Shown here in pieces: positions 1 to 10,315 of a stretch of 64,000 nucleotides of DNA (positions are counted from its first letter, which is position 1; each line of letters starts with the position of its first letter). The stretch covers positions 248,001-312,000 of the forward strand of contig MZZL01000039.1 in the NCBI GenBank assembly GCA_002749535.1. The letters are read 5' to 3'. The DNA comes from Apophysomyces variabilis (Eukaryota; Mucoromycota; Mucoromycetes; Mucorales; Mucoraceae). Under the pieces are notes generated by a model. It was not told where the DNA came from and ran no database searches. It was given only the letters and a program-made list of their open reading frames with translations. The translations under genes were made by a program, and so were the position numbers.

Positions 1-1349
1 CTTAGAAGCAAATTTAACTACACTCACATCTGCTTCCGCTTGCAGTCGGCCAACATGAGTTAACATAGAAGCTACCTTATCGCGGCCAAGCTGTATTTTC
101 CTTTTAAACCTTGCTAATTCGTATTCAAGATCTTGCTTTGCCTCTTCATCAACTTGAGAACGTGATCTAAGAGTTGTGAGCAGGCTTTCCAGTTCAGACT
201 GGGTTTCGCTTCTATCGGTTAAGTTTTTGGCCAAGTCACCCATGGTTTCAAGCAGAAGTCTCCTTTGGTGTTCAATCTGTTCTAAACGGCTCTCAACCTC
301 CTGTGCTTGCTTGCAGATACCCTCCAGAGATCTAATTTCATCCGCAACCTCTTCCAACTTTTTGTCAAGCTTTTCTGCTTCCTCGTTTCTGGTGTTCATC
401 CGATTCTTTAGTTCCTCCATAGTCCGTTTAACTCTTGCAGCTTTCTTGGTGTCTGCGCTAATACTTTCAAGCGTAACTTGATCAACTCGAAGGTCTTCTG
501 CTCGTTTCTTTCGTAACTCCTTCATACTTTGCAAAGCCTTTGTGTAACTATGCACGACAATAAGGTTATAATACCCAAGATCCTGGACAGCCTACCTACC
601 GAGTGGATTCAAAAATGTCATCAAACTTCTTCTTCAATACGCTCGGTTCCGACAAAGGCCTTTTTTATCAAATAAATATGGATGATATGGCTTTTTCGAA
701 TGAAATCCTTACCAAGTACTTTGTTCCTGATGACAGAAAACCACATTATCCAATATAGCCCGAGGAACTCCAAGATGCATAGGCAATTCAGCATCCATAT
801 CCATACAGCGTGAACTAACGCTCACAGTCTGACATGTAAACATTACTATTTGCTCCTCTATGTCTATGTATACCTCTCCTGTGGTTGGGTCACGTCTCTG
901 CAAGGTATTATCAAGAGTTTTCTGTTGTACGGTTGTTCTTTTCTGTGTGAGCGAGAGCGAACGACTGCATATCATGGGCTGGTGATTCACATTGGAAAAC
1001 TTTAATTTGACCTGCGCCTTGATCTCTGAAACTCCTGCCACCTTGGCGGATTAATGTCAGATAATGCTGCGGATCGGACGACTCGATTACCTTTGGATCG
1101 TGAATGAAAGCGCCATTTCTGCTATTCGGTGGCAAATCGCCGGTGCAAGCGTATTTCAAACATTCTATAATAGACTGCAGAAAGAGTTATGACTAGTAAG
1201 GTTCGCGTAGTTCAGGGGCAACCCACTGTCTTTCCCGAACCGTTCGGGCCAACGATTAACGTAAAAGGCGATAAAAAGGTAATATATTGCGGTTCTTCTG
1301 GGCTGAATGAGCGAATGCCTAGAATGGCGAGCGCATCGATCGAAGACAT
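1..1349 (-). CDS. RAD50: RAD50 DNA double-strand break repair ATPase, N-terminal part (runs off left edge)
   Basis: SMC-like ATPase of the Mre11-Rad50-Nbs1/Xrs2 complex, which tethers and processes DNA ends in the nucleus. Six exons are visible: 1349-1227, 1174-1091, 1041-874, 828-713, 659-600 and 547 to the edge. Exon 1 encodes residues 1-41 and ends exactly in the Walker A motif GPNGSGKT (34-41); exon 2 continues [16 protein letters not shown], a Rad50 signature. Exons 3-4 give [23 protein letters not shown] and [12 protein letters not shown], all typical of the Rad50 head; the last is the Q-loop region. Exon 6 enters a Lys/Glu-rich coiled coil still open at base 1. Introns are 45-64 bp. 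The 45 bp intron at 873-829 contains no stop, so retention would add 15 residues. The zinc hook and C-terminal ATPase half lie outside the window. Identity is essentially certain; exact splice sites are inferred. Confidence 0.95.
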
Positions 1350-1739
1350 CGAACCAGGCAAGTTAAGAAATGAGTGTTAAAGGGATTTTTGGCGGAAAAG
1401 GATGTCAAAGATTTTTCGGCGAACCAAAACCTCTCGTTGACCAAAACGCATGACTTGGAAGAAACAATGACGCATGTCAACTTTGGAAACAAGAAATTGC
1501 ATCTAATCTGTTGAATAACACTTAGGGAAACATTGAACTTGATAGGAAAATCGATCAATGGTCTCGTTTTAGTAGTAAGAGTATAATATAGCACAAACGA
1601 ACAAAGGATAAAGCAGCATGCTAATGACAATTAAATACAGGTTGGATATTTTGATATAGCTGGAGATAAGTTTTTTGCACCATCATTCTCATAAAAAACA
1701 AATAATGAAGATGCTTAGCGCGTAGCGAATTCCGCCTGA
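1350..1739. other. intergenic, RAD50 promoter side and 3' region of the HIT-finger gene
   Basis: This 390 bp stretch lies between two tandem minus-strand genes. Only short, unrelated open frames are present. It must hold the RAD50 promoter and the 3' UTR of the upstream gene. I see no repeat or RNA gene. Confidence 0.6.
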
Positions 1740-2292
1740 TCATGCAGTCCACTTGAGGCATCTGGAATGCTTTGGTGTTATTCATCATTTTGTATTGTCG
1801 TCGACCTACCTCGTCTCTTGATGTGTATTCAAACAGCGAACGGAACAATACTTCATGCCACAGCGAAGACATTTGTAATTGCTTTGGAAACCGCAAACGG
1901 AACAGAAATGCCTTGGTGGATAGCGCGAAGGACCAGCATTGCATGTCAAATACGTTGGAACTTCCGGTGGCATATCTTCTAAACGCTGTTCTTCTCTGTT
2001 ATTATCACTGCACGTGAAGTAAAGATACGCTTACAGCATCTTCCAGAAGGACATTCAGGTTACTCTTGGACGAATAAACACTGGTTCTTCCACCTTTCTT
2101 CCGCGATTGGCGTTGTGACAGGCCCTCATCCTCTTGGTGCGCCAATGCTATATTAATCAAGCCTTCCACATCGTTGAGAGACTGATGATTATCACGCTCT
2201 AAAGATTCAAGCTGACGTTTTAAATGGCGCTGTTGAGCTTCCGGATCTTGTCTGTATGGCGTGTGTTTCGCTCGATCACTTTTCTTGGACAT
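1740..2292 (-). CDS. HIT-type zinc-finger protein, ZNHIT1/Vps71-like (SWR1/SRCAP complex subunit)
   Basis: Predicted 151 aa subunit of the chromatin remodeller that deposits histone H2A.Z. Exons 2292-2035, 1985-1810 and 1761-1740 sum to 456 nt in frame. The N-terminal part is basic and contains RHLKRQLESLERDN, matching the conserved helix of ZNHIT1. The C-terminal HIT finger reads FCSVCGF, YKCLRCGMKYCS, RCLNTHQETRCLKWTA, with the Cys/His pattern of the family; length is close to human ZNHIT1 (154 aa). The last exon is only 22 nt and supplies the terminal CLKWT motif. An upstream in-frame ATG at 2313 would add seven residues; I prefer 2292 because similarity begins shortly after it. The gene is divergent to the FANCM-like helicase across a very short promoter. 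Confidence 0.88.
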
Positions 2293-2356
2293 GGTTGAAA
2301 GAGTTGAGCGCAAAGCGGGGTTATAATTTTGTTATCTCGTTTCGACACTTGACACC
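2293..2356. promoter_or_regulatory. 64 bp bidirectional promoter between the HIT-finger gene and the FANCM-like helicase
   Basis: The two divergent start codons are 64 bp apart (43 bp if the upstream ATG at 2313 is used). There is no room for two independent promoters, so the 5' UTRs and core promoters must overlap each other or the genes. Deduced from spacing only; no defined motif was recognised. Confidence 0.5.
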
Positions 2357-5300
2357 ATGCATCACATGGACGACAGCGATGAATTCGAGATCGCTGACGA
2401 ATCCATAGAGCAACTGTTAGAAATCGTGGAGCAAGCAGAAAATGCTCACAGAGATCCTTCCTCACCAATAGTGTTGGACGATGATTTTGACGATGTGGAT
2501 GTCGATGCATTGGTGTCAATGGCAGAGGTGGCAGAGGGGCATTATTCTGCAGCGGCCAATCACAACAATGATAACAATAGAGGCGACAATATTGATAAGC
2601 GTGATCGATCAGGGCGCCAAAGAAGCATTATGGATTACGTAGATAGACCTGCAAGACCTAATTCTGTAAGCAGCGGTAGTGTTGCTGCGGCATCAAGTGC
2701 CTCAAGTTCTATTGATGGAAGCAGCAGCAATAATGGTAACTATCAAAGTCCATTTTTGATACCGGAAGATTCTGTGCCTCCATCTCCGCCACCTTTGGGC
2801 ATTCCTTCCTTTCATCCTTTTGACCGTGAAGCGCTTCCAACTTGGATCTATCCCATCAATTATCCAGTACGCGCATATCAATACAATATTCTACAGAAAG
2901 CAATGTTTCATAATACGCTAGTAGCGCTGCCTACTGGTTTGGGAAAGACTTTCATTGCGGCGGTTGTCATGTATAATTATTGGCGTTGGTTTCCTCAGTC
3001 GAAGATCATTTTCGTTGCTCCCACGCGTCCGCTTGTAGCACAACAGATAGAAGCGTGCTTCAAAATTTGTGGACTGCCGCAGGCAGACACCGTGGAACTT
3101 ACGGGGAGTTTGCAACCTGAAAAAAGGAAGCTATTATGGGCCTCTAAGCGAGTGTATTTTATGACACCACAGACGCTGCAAAATGATTTGCGTGAACGAA
3201 TTTGTCCTGCAGATAAAATTGTATGTCTCGTCTTTGATGAAGCCCATAAAGCAACCGGAAATTACGCGTATGCCGAAGTGATTCGACAGGTGGTAAAACT
3301 ACATGATCACTTTAGAGTGCTAGCTTTGACAGCCACGCCGGGGACAAACCTAGACAACGTTCAAGCGGTGATTACCAACCTGCGGATCAACAATGTCCAG
3401 ATTCGAACCGAGGATTCAATGGATATACAGGAATTCTCACACGGCAAAAGTGTGCAAAAAATGGTTGTAAAATTGAACTACACTGCTGGGGCAACTGGTA
3501 TTGTACCCCAAACGATCAGTACGTTCCGTGAAAAGATATTCCAGCCTGTATTACAACGATTACGGCAGTTCCAAGCAATCTATAGCGATGAAATAGAAAG
3601 AAATACTCCCTATCATATTCTAACGGCAAGACGTAATTTTATGAGCACTGCTAAAAACCTAAATCAAGCTGTGAAAGGGAAGATATTTGTCGATTTCGCC
3701 ATTGCAGATGCTCTCAGCCGTGCGTATGAATTGCTATGCCAGCACGGTATCGGCCCATTTTTGGGAACTATCGAGCAGACATTAGAGAAGATGCAAAGTG
3801 AGATTGACAGTGGAAAATCATCAGCAAGAGAAAAGGTTAATCTCGTCAACAATTATACGCTTAAAAACCTTATCAAGGAGTTGCGGGAGAAAAGCGCAGA
3901 GCCTGGTTTTATAGGACACCCGAAAATGGACTCCTTAGTCAACACATTGTTGCAACACTTTAACTCGGCGCAGGAAACTCAGCAGCCGAACCAGCAATCG
4001 AAGGTTATTGTCTTCTCAACTTATCGTAACTCTGTGGACGAAATTGTTAAGGTATTGTCATCGCACAAGCCGCTTATACGGTGTTCGTCCTTTGTTGGTC
4101 AAGCAGGAGCAAAGGATGGTACAAAAGGTTTGAACCAACGTAAACAGAAGGAGGTAGGGATTGCTACTTGAAATCAATAGTTAACGCATCTTTTATTTCA
4201 GGTCATATCAAAGTTCCGGAGTGGTGAATTGAACTTATTAGTGGCAACATCAATTGGCGAAGAAGGTCTTGATATTGGTGAAGTTGACTTGATTATTTGC
4301 TACGATTCACAAAGCTCTCCGATACGTATGGTAAATGCTACCTGTAATTGTGGAAATCGTACTAACTAATTTTACGATACAGCTACAACGAATGGGAAGA
4401 ACTGGGCGAAAACGGCAGGGACGGTGTGTGTTACTCATGACTGAGCAAGAAGAGAAGAAATACCAGAATGCGAAAGATGCATATCGACGTGTACAGGAAG
4501 CAATAGCAAGAAGAACGCTTTTACAATACTGCGATTCAAACCCGACATTATTACCAGAGAACTATAAGCCAGTGTGTGCAAAACGAAGATTAGAGATTGG
4601 TACATATACCAAGCCAACAGCAGGCCGAACAAGAATATCTACAGCAAGCATCGATGATGCTAGCGGAATCGATGCGGATGGGATACTAAATGAAGAAACT
4701 CTGCAACACTTTTTACAAAGCTTTCAAGATGATGGAGAGGTTTTGGATATGGAACAAGTAACGAACCGCTATTGGCCTGTACAAAGCCCGCTTAAGACCT
4801 CACTTAAATATATTCCGCTGCACTCTAAGTTATCATTATACAAATATGTGGGGCATTCGCGGCGTTCAAGACAATATGCAGAACTTGTGAAGAAGATGGA
4901 GAAACAAGTACTAAATGGTGATATTTCGTCACAAGTATCAAGCCTCGCCGATAGTTCATTGTGCATTTCTTCCCGGCAATCGCAATCAAATAGCATGAAT
5001 TTAATCCAGAACGATCAAATAATCATTCCACGCCGTAGGAAACGTGGAGAGGAAGATGATAATGAGGACGAGGCCAATGAGGCTGAAAATCCAGATCTCA
5101 GGAAATACCGTAAATTGGAAAAGGATATACCCAGAGCGAAATCAAACGATCGGTTAAAGCTCCCCAAACGCTCCAAGTATGAAGCGTTTGGCAAGAATGA
5201 AGCTGAAGGCAGTGATACTAAACGTTGCAAGCTGGATGAAGACCGATCGGATGAATTGTGGCTAAACGCCTATCCTCCAGTAATGAAAGGGATGCTGGAT

Positions 5301-7544
5301 GAAGAGGGTGATTTCGATAGTTTTGGACAGGTTTCTGCATTTAACGCATGGGATATGGAGGATAATGAGAAATCGATAGAAAAGGGAAAACAGCCTATGA
5401 CGACGTCCTTATCACAGAAATATGACTCATGGGACGAATCGGCCTTGTTAGATGTAGAAAAGATTTTTTCAGAAGAAAGCAGTTACCAACAGCAAGAGGA
5501 TTCAACGCGTCATGCAAGCACTGAAACTGATAAGAAAAACAGCTTTGCTGATGGTTTGGGCGACGCTGATTTTGGCACTGAAAACATGCCTTTGGTTAAA
5601 ACTGTCAGTGCGAGTGATAAGCGGGACAATCCTTGTTTAAACCAAGAAGAAAGCAAACTAGATGAGCACAAAGAACATAACGCTAAGCAGTCTGCGGAAA
5701 TACGAAGGACAACCGAAGCAGAGGTGGACATAGATTTGGATTGGGATTTTGACTCCTACGATGACCAAGAAAAACATCATTCAAAAGATCGTAGGACAAT
5801 AACTGAAAGCGATTCACTTGCTTTTAGATTTGACGATGACTTGCCTCCGAAGTATCCTTATGAGGGAAAAGAGATACATCCGAAACGAATCATCGAGTCC
5901 TCGGTCTTGTCATTTATATCTTTGTCAATACCTGTCTTAAGTGAAGGAGCTAAGCGAATATTAGAAGAACGGCAGCAGAAGCACAAGTCTATAAGCGGAA
6001 GCTTTCTAACCTGCGGTATATACGCTGGTTATGTTCCTGCCAACTTCGGTATATCAGAGAAAGTAACTTCTAGCGTTACCTTGCACAGGTCGGACTCAAT
6101 AACATTCGACTCTGACACAAGCTTTCTTGAAGCGCTCGCTGACATACCTTTATCGGCTCGATCATCACAGAAATCAATATCACTAGCAATTGATTCTCAA
6201 ATTAGCAAAAAACGTTGCCATACAGTAAATGAACGAATCACGGACGAACCTCCGGCAGCCCTGGAAACTCCTTTAGACCCACTGGAGACAATAGCCGGCG
6301 TAACATCTGACCTAGAGGAACATAGTGCTGTTAATATAGGTGATAGCTCCTTGGTCATAGACAAAAGCGAAGTCTTAGAAGACGGTGGCAAGGATGAAGA
6401 AGTGATTTACTTTTCATTATCGAGTGATGATGAAGGAGAGCAATCCGCGAAAAACATGTTCGCGAGCGCTCGACGGGACAAAGAAGTGATGTTGGACAAG
6501 CAGGTTCCTGGAGTGCATCCGTCTGAAGATGTCATAGCTTTTGATTTCAGTGGTGACCAAACGTTGCAAAGGATAATGGCAGACACTATAGACGATGAAC
6601 GAGCATCTCTTGGCGTATCAATTGGTTCCGATGATGATAACAGCCTTGTAGTGCCACATACAACAACAATAAATCTTGCTGACAGACAAGGCGGCCCTGA
6701 AGATGACGATGACAGCTCCATTTTGGGTAATCTAGCTGGTAGTCCGGAGCATCAATGTCAACAATCGCCTCGTATATCCTCATCGATACCTGGTGACAGT
6801 AGACATAGAAACGAGACGCCATCACCATTGATACGTCGTGTAAGAAAGCGTACCATTATCGTGGACGACAGCGATGATACTCAGAGTCAAAATTCTAGTA
6901 ATATGAACAGTATGTATCCGCCAACGAGCAGTACAAATGAAGATGAAGGTGCGCCTGAACAGCTAAGACCAGCAAGTCTCCTTGATGAAGCTCCGTCGCT
7001 TTCAACTTCAAACGTCCAAGAAAAAGCGCACGATAGACCACGTTACACAAGAAAGCACCGTAAAAGATCAACTACGAAGAGGATAAATGTATTTCTAGAT
7101 TTAGAAGCAGAAAGGAGTTGTGACGAGTGCAGTACGGACGACGGTAGCGATGAAGACGAAAACACAGACAAATCGTTATGCATGGATTCCTTTATTCATG
7201 ATGGTAGCTCCGGGCTTGCTCCTTATGAGAGCCCAGTGGCCAATCATTCGATACCTTTACAAGAGGGACAAGGTGCTGGGCGTACTGATATCTATTCCGT
7301 GTATCGGGCTAGTTTACTGAGTCCAGATATGCTGACATCGCGTGGTATAAAGACGCTATTTGACAAGAGCGCCGGGCCGAAAAAGAAATCTTGGATTGAC
7401 AAGGTGGACACCAAAAAATGGGAGCACTATGCTGAGGATGAGGATGAGGACGAAGACAATGAAGCGGACACGGAAGCAGGAGATAGCAATAGCGTTATTT
7501 TACGACAAGAGCGACTGAAGGAGGATGATAGCGATTTTGCTTGA
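2357..7544 (+). CDS. FANCM/Mph1-type DEAH DNA helicase/translocase with long acidic C-terminal tail
   Basis: ATP-dependent DNA translocase that remodels stalled forks and D-loops in the Fanconi/Mph1 pathway. Exons 2357-4153, 4202-4330 and 4383-7544 keep frame and give about 1695 aa. Walker A LPTGLGKT lies near residues 190-197, DEAH (VFDEAHKA) near 292, LALTATPG near 322, then the family insert. The C-terminal helicase motifs are [20 protein letters not shown] and [13 protein letters not shown], split by a 52 bp intron with a TACTAAC branch point. [16 protein letters not shown] just after the core is typical of FANCM/Mph1. The remaining ~1000 residues are Ser/Asp/Glu-rich and apparently disordered, ending in an Asp/Glu run. 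Two hydrophobic-acidic patches ([11 protein letters not shown] and [10 protein letters not shown]) look like SUMO-interacting motifs. The N-terminus is also acidic. No ERCC4 nuclease domain is visible, as in fungal Mph1. Confidence 0.93.
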
Positions 7545-7801
7545 AATTTAAAGCCATTGTATAGTGTACAGAATATATTACAACGTTCCGAGTTGATCTC
7601 GCGTTTTTCCACTTGTTTGTATCCATTGCTGGGGACCCCATGTAACTCCGAAAAGAAGAATCGGAAGAACTTTTTCTTGTCGCGTAAACGGAGTGGACAA
7701 CTTCATGCCTCAGTTTCGATCTAAATTAAAGCTAATTTTTTTTTCGAAAGCAAGACATAAATAAAGACAGCAAAGAGAAGAAACTTTATGAAAACTAAAT
7801 C

Positions 7802-9499
7802 ATGACAACTTTTCTCTCACTTCCTTTTGAAGTAGCTCAATTGATTTACGATTCTTTATCCTATACAGATCGATATACTTTGCTCTGCGTCTGCAAAGAT
7901 TGGCATCGCCTTTTTCACGGTCGGTTCTATCGATCAGTAACGATTACCAACAGAAACAAGTTCCGTCGCTTCATCCAGTCGATTCCCGGGTTGGGCCACC
8001 ATATCCGAGAACTGACTCTTCGGGCCAATAAGGTGACCACGAAGGAGATCAGTGTGCTCCAATCTTATGGATCTTCCATAGAGGCATTACATTTGGACTG
8101 GAGGATATGGACCTATTGGCATACGCTGGACAAGACAGAAGAAGGTATACCTCGATTGATGGCTCCATTTCTCCAATCCTTTACAAGGTTAACACAACTG
8201 ACATTGGATACTGCATGGTTTCGGAACGTATCATTGATGGACATTCTTGCACACATGCCGCGCGTAAACGACCTGACTCTATCTGGCATCCGTAAAACCA
8301 TAACTACTGCCTACGTCGAGTCTATCCATAGATCTTTGCCATCTTTACACCGGCTTGTTCTCCATGGATTGAAAGCAACGCCTGGCATCTTACGCGAAAG
8401 TTACACTCCTGCAATCCATTTACAAACGTTTCGGTTAGATTGTTTCCATAGCTCTTATCATCCTTTATGGTTAATATACTTTGCCCATAAGTATCCGTCT
8501 CTTCAACATCTGTCATTTCAACACATGCTCGAAGACAAAGTACATCATGAGGTAAAGCGACGCCGTCAACACCAAGAACAACAATGCGAAACGGCCTTTG
8601 CACTATTTGCCAGGCACTGCCGCGACCTCAAATCCTTAGGTTGGCATGCCATTGTTCCACCTGACATTCGGCTATTCAAAGCCTTGGCTGACGTTGGAAC
8701 AAGTCTAGATCACTTAAGTTTCCATCAAGTTTATGATACATGCCACCATAGCAGTAAAAAAAAAGAGCAAGCAGAAGTCTGTGACACAGCCTGGCTAGAT
8801 ATCCCTTCCCTTTCTTTATCGTTTTGGACCCCTTCTTTGAAGGATTTTCGCAAGCTCAGACACCTCACATTGAGAGTTGTTACGGCGAGTCAAAGTCAGG
8901 TGGACTTGGATGCAGTCCTAAGTAGTTGCAGACAACTTGAATCACTTGCTGTTGATAATTGGGACATTGCATCAAGCGCGCGAACTATGGAAAACCATCC
9001 ACTCAAAAGGTTTTCGGCACAACATTGTCTGCTGGCTGATACAATAATTGACAATCTGGCTAAAACATGTCAAAAAATGATTCATTTCAAACTGTTCGAT
9101 TGCACCGTGTCGAGCCAAAACGTTGTTCATGTGCCTCTACCGCAGCATGCGTTGCAGTCCATCGATATTCAGCACTTAAAAACTTCGGTGACTCAAAAAC
9201 GTATCAAAGTTTTTGCACTTGCAAACGAGGTGGGTCGACGTTGGTATTATATGACACGGTTCAAGACGCGCCAGGATAGCCAACAAAGAATGTGGGATGA
9301 AGCTACGGAGTTAACATGCATGGATACACACACAGCAGCATGGATTGAAGCCTTCTATAAAAACCCCGCGACAATGCCTGTTCGAACAAAAACGATCTCA
9401 CGAAAGCTATTGCGTGATGTCCTGTGCGGTTATCTGCAATTAGAATGTCGTTCAGTCAAACTGTTATTGGTCAACAACAGACGTGTGTGTTTGGAATAA
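7802..9499 (+). CDS. F-box protein with degenerate leucine-rich repeats
   Basis: Single-exon gene for 565 aa. Residues 5-45 form an F-box (SLPFEVAQLIYDSL, then LLCVCKDWHRLF), expected to bind Skp1 in an SCF ubiquitin ligase. The rest has irregular leucine-rich segments such as LTQLTLDTAWF and LRHLTLRVV, the usual substrate-binding part. Large families of such proteins occur in Mucoromycota; the substrate cannot be predicted. The protein starting at 63754 shares the same N-terminal layout. The start ATG directly precedes the F-box and follows an A-rich leader. Confidence 0.85.
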   Translation: MTTFLSLPFEVAQLIYDSLSYTDRYTLLCVCKDWHRLFHGRFYRSVTITNRNKFRRFIQSIPGLGHHIRELTLRANKVTTKEISVLQSYGSSIEALHLDWRIWTYWHTLDKTEEGIPRLMAPFLQSFTRLTQLTLDTAWFRNVSLMDILAHMPRVNDLTLSGIRKTITTAYVESIHRSLPSLHRLVLHGLKATPGILRESYTPAIHLQTFRLDCFHSSYHPLWLIYFAHKYPSLQHLSFQHMLEDKVHHEVKRRRQHQEQQCETAFALFARHCRDLKSLGWHAIVPPDIRLFKALADVGTSLDHLSFHQVYDTCHHSSKKKEQAEVCDTAWLDIPSLSLSFWTPSLKDFRKLRHLTLRVVTASQSQVDLDAVLSSCRQLESLAVDNWDIASSARTMENHPLKRFSAQHCLLADTIIDNLAKTCQKMIHFKLFDCTVSSQNVVHVPLPQHALQSIDIQHLKTSVTQKRIKVFALANEVGRRWYYMTRFKTRQDSQQRMWDEATELTCMDTHTAAWIEAFYKNPATMPVRTKTISRKLLRDVLCGYLQLECRSVKLLLVNNRRVCLE

Positions 9500-9778
9500 A
9501 TAAAAAGGTTGTCGTCTACGGATGTCCTTGTGCTAGGACAATTGGCACCAGAATGATGTTTTGTTTTTCGGACAGAAACGTGCTGTAATATACATGCATT
9601 TCGTGTGAGAATGCCTTTAATGAATAGTATATTGAATAATCAGTCAGCACTGCTCGATGCTCATGAATAAACTACAGGTTCATACAGAGAACTGTCGAAC
9701 TAAGGCTAATGTAAATCGATACGATGCGGTTGTTATAAGGTCGTCTATGTTCATTGTAGAAAAATTTTGCAGTATCTT

Positions 9779-10166
9779 TTATAATCGCGTCAGAAGGCTC
9801 AACGCATCTTCCATATCATTTTGAGTCTTTTCATATTCGCGTTGTTCAGCTTCGACATCTTTCGCCGGTACCTGGACCTATCGTAAAAAGGTCAGCACAC
9901 TTTCTATGAATGCTTCGATTCCTTGCTTATTGATTCACCTTTGTGTTTTTCTTCTTTTCCTTCTTGGAAATTAATTGTGGCGATAGTTCGTTCAACAGAT
10001 CGTCGAGTTGATCCGTTATTTTAGCATTCTTCACTCTTTCAGATTTTGTAATAGGTTTGGTGGATTTTTTCATGGGAACAGTTTCATTTCCCTTCCTTAT
10101 GGTTGATTTGGACTTGTTGTAAGGTTCACTTTTTTTTGACGTTTGATCTCGTCTTGCCTTTGGCAT
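9779..10166 (-). CDS. small basic protein of unknown function
   Basis: Two exons, 10166-9939 and 9877-9779, give 108 aa. The N-terminal half is very Lys/Arg/Ser-rich (MPKARRDQTSKKSEP, then KKSTKPITKSERVKNAK). It is followed by a leucine-bearing helix (TDQLDDLLNELSPQL) and an acidic C-terminal helix ending LSLLTRL. The composition resembles small ribosome-biogenesis or nucleolar factors, but I do not recognise the family. An upstream in-frame ATG at 10256 would add 30 residues; the 10166 start gives a compact basic protein. It is divergent to ASH2 across 149 bp. The joined frame and a clean GT-AG intron support a real gene. Confidence 0.6.
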
Positions 10167-10315
10167 TGTTGTATAGCACAGTGATAACAAAGATTTCGCC
10201 CTGCTTACGGAACATCTGCCCAAACGAATAAGTTCACGTGATCGGATACCTAACATACATTTTGCTCATCGAAAAAATCGCACAAAAATAACGAGAAACA
10301 ACGCCAGAATTTGCA
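10167..10315. promoter_or_regulatory. 149 bp divergent promoter between the small basic gene and ASH2
   Basis: The divergent start codons are separated by 149 bp, AT-rich near the ASH2 start. The assignment rests on arrangement alone. Confidence 0.4.

Noticed and set aside
176..481. Ser/Leu-rich plus-strand frame at the left edge
   Set aside because: It is the antisense shadow of the RAD50 coiled-coil exon.
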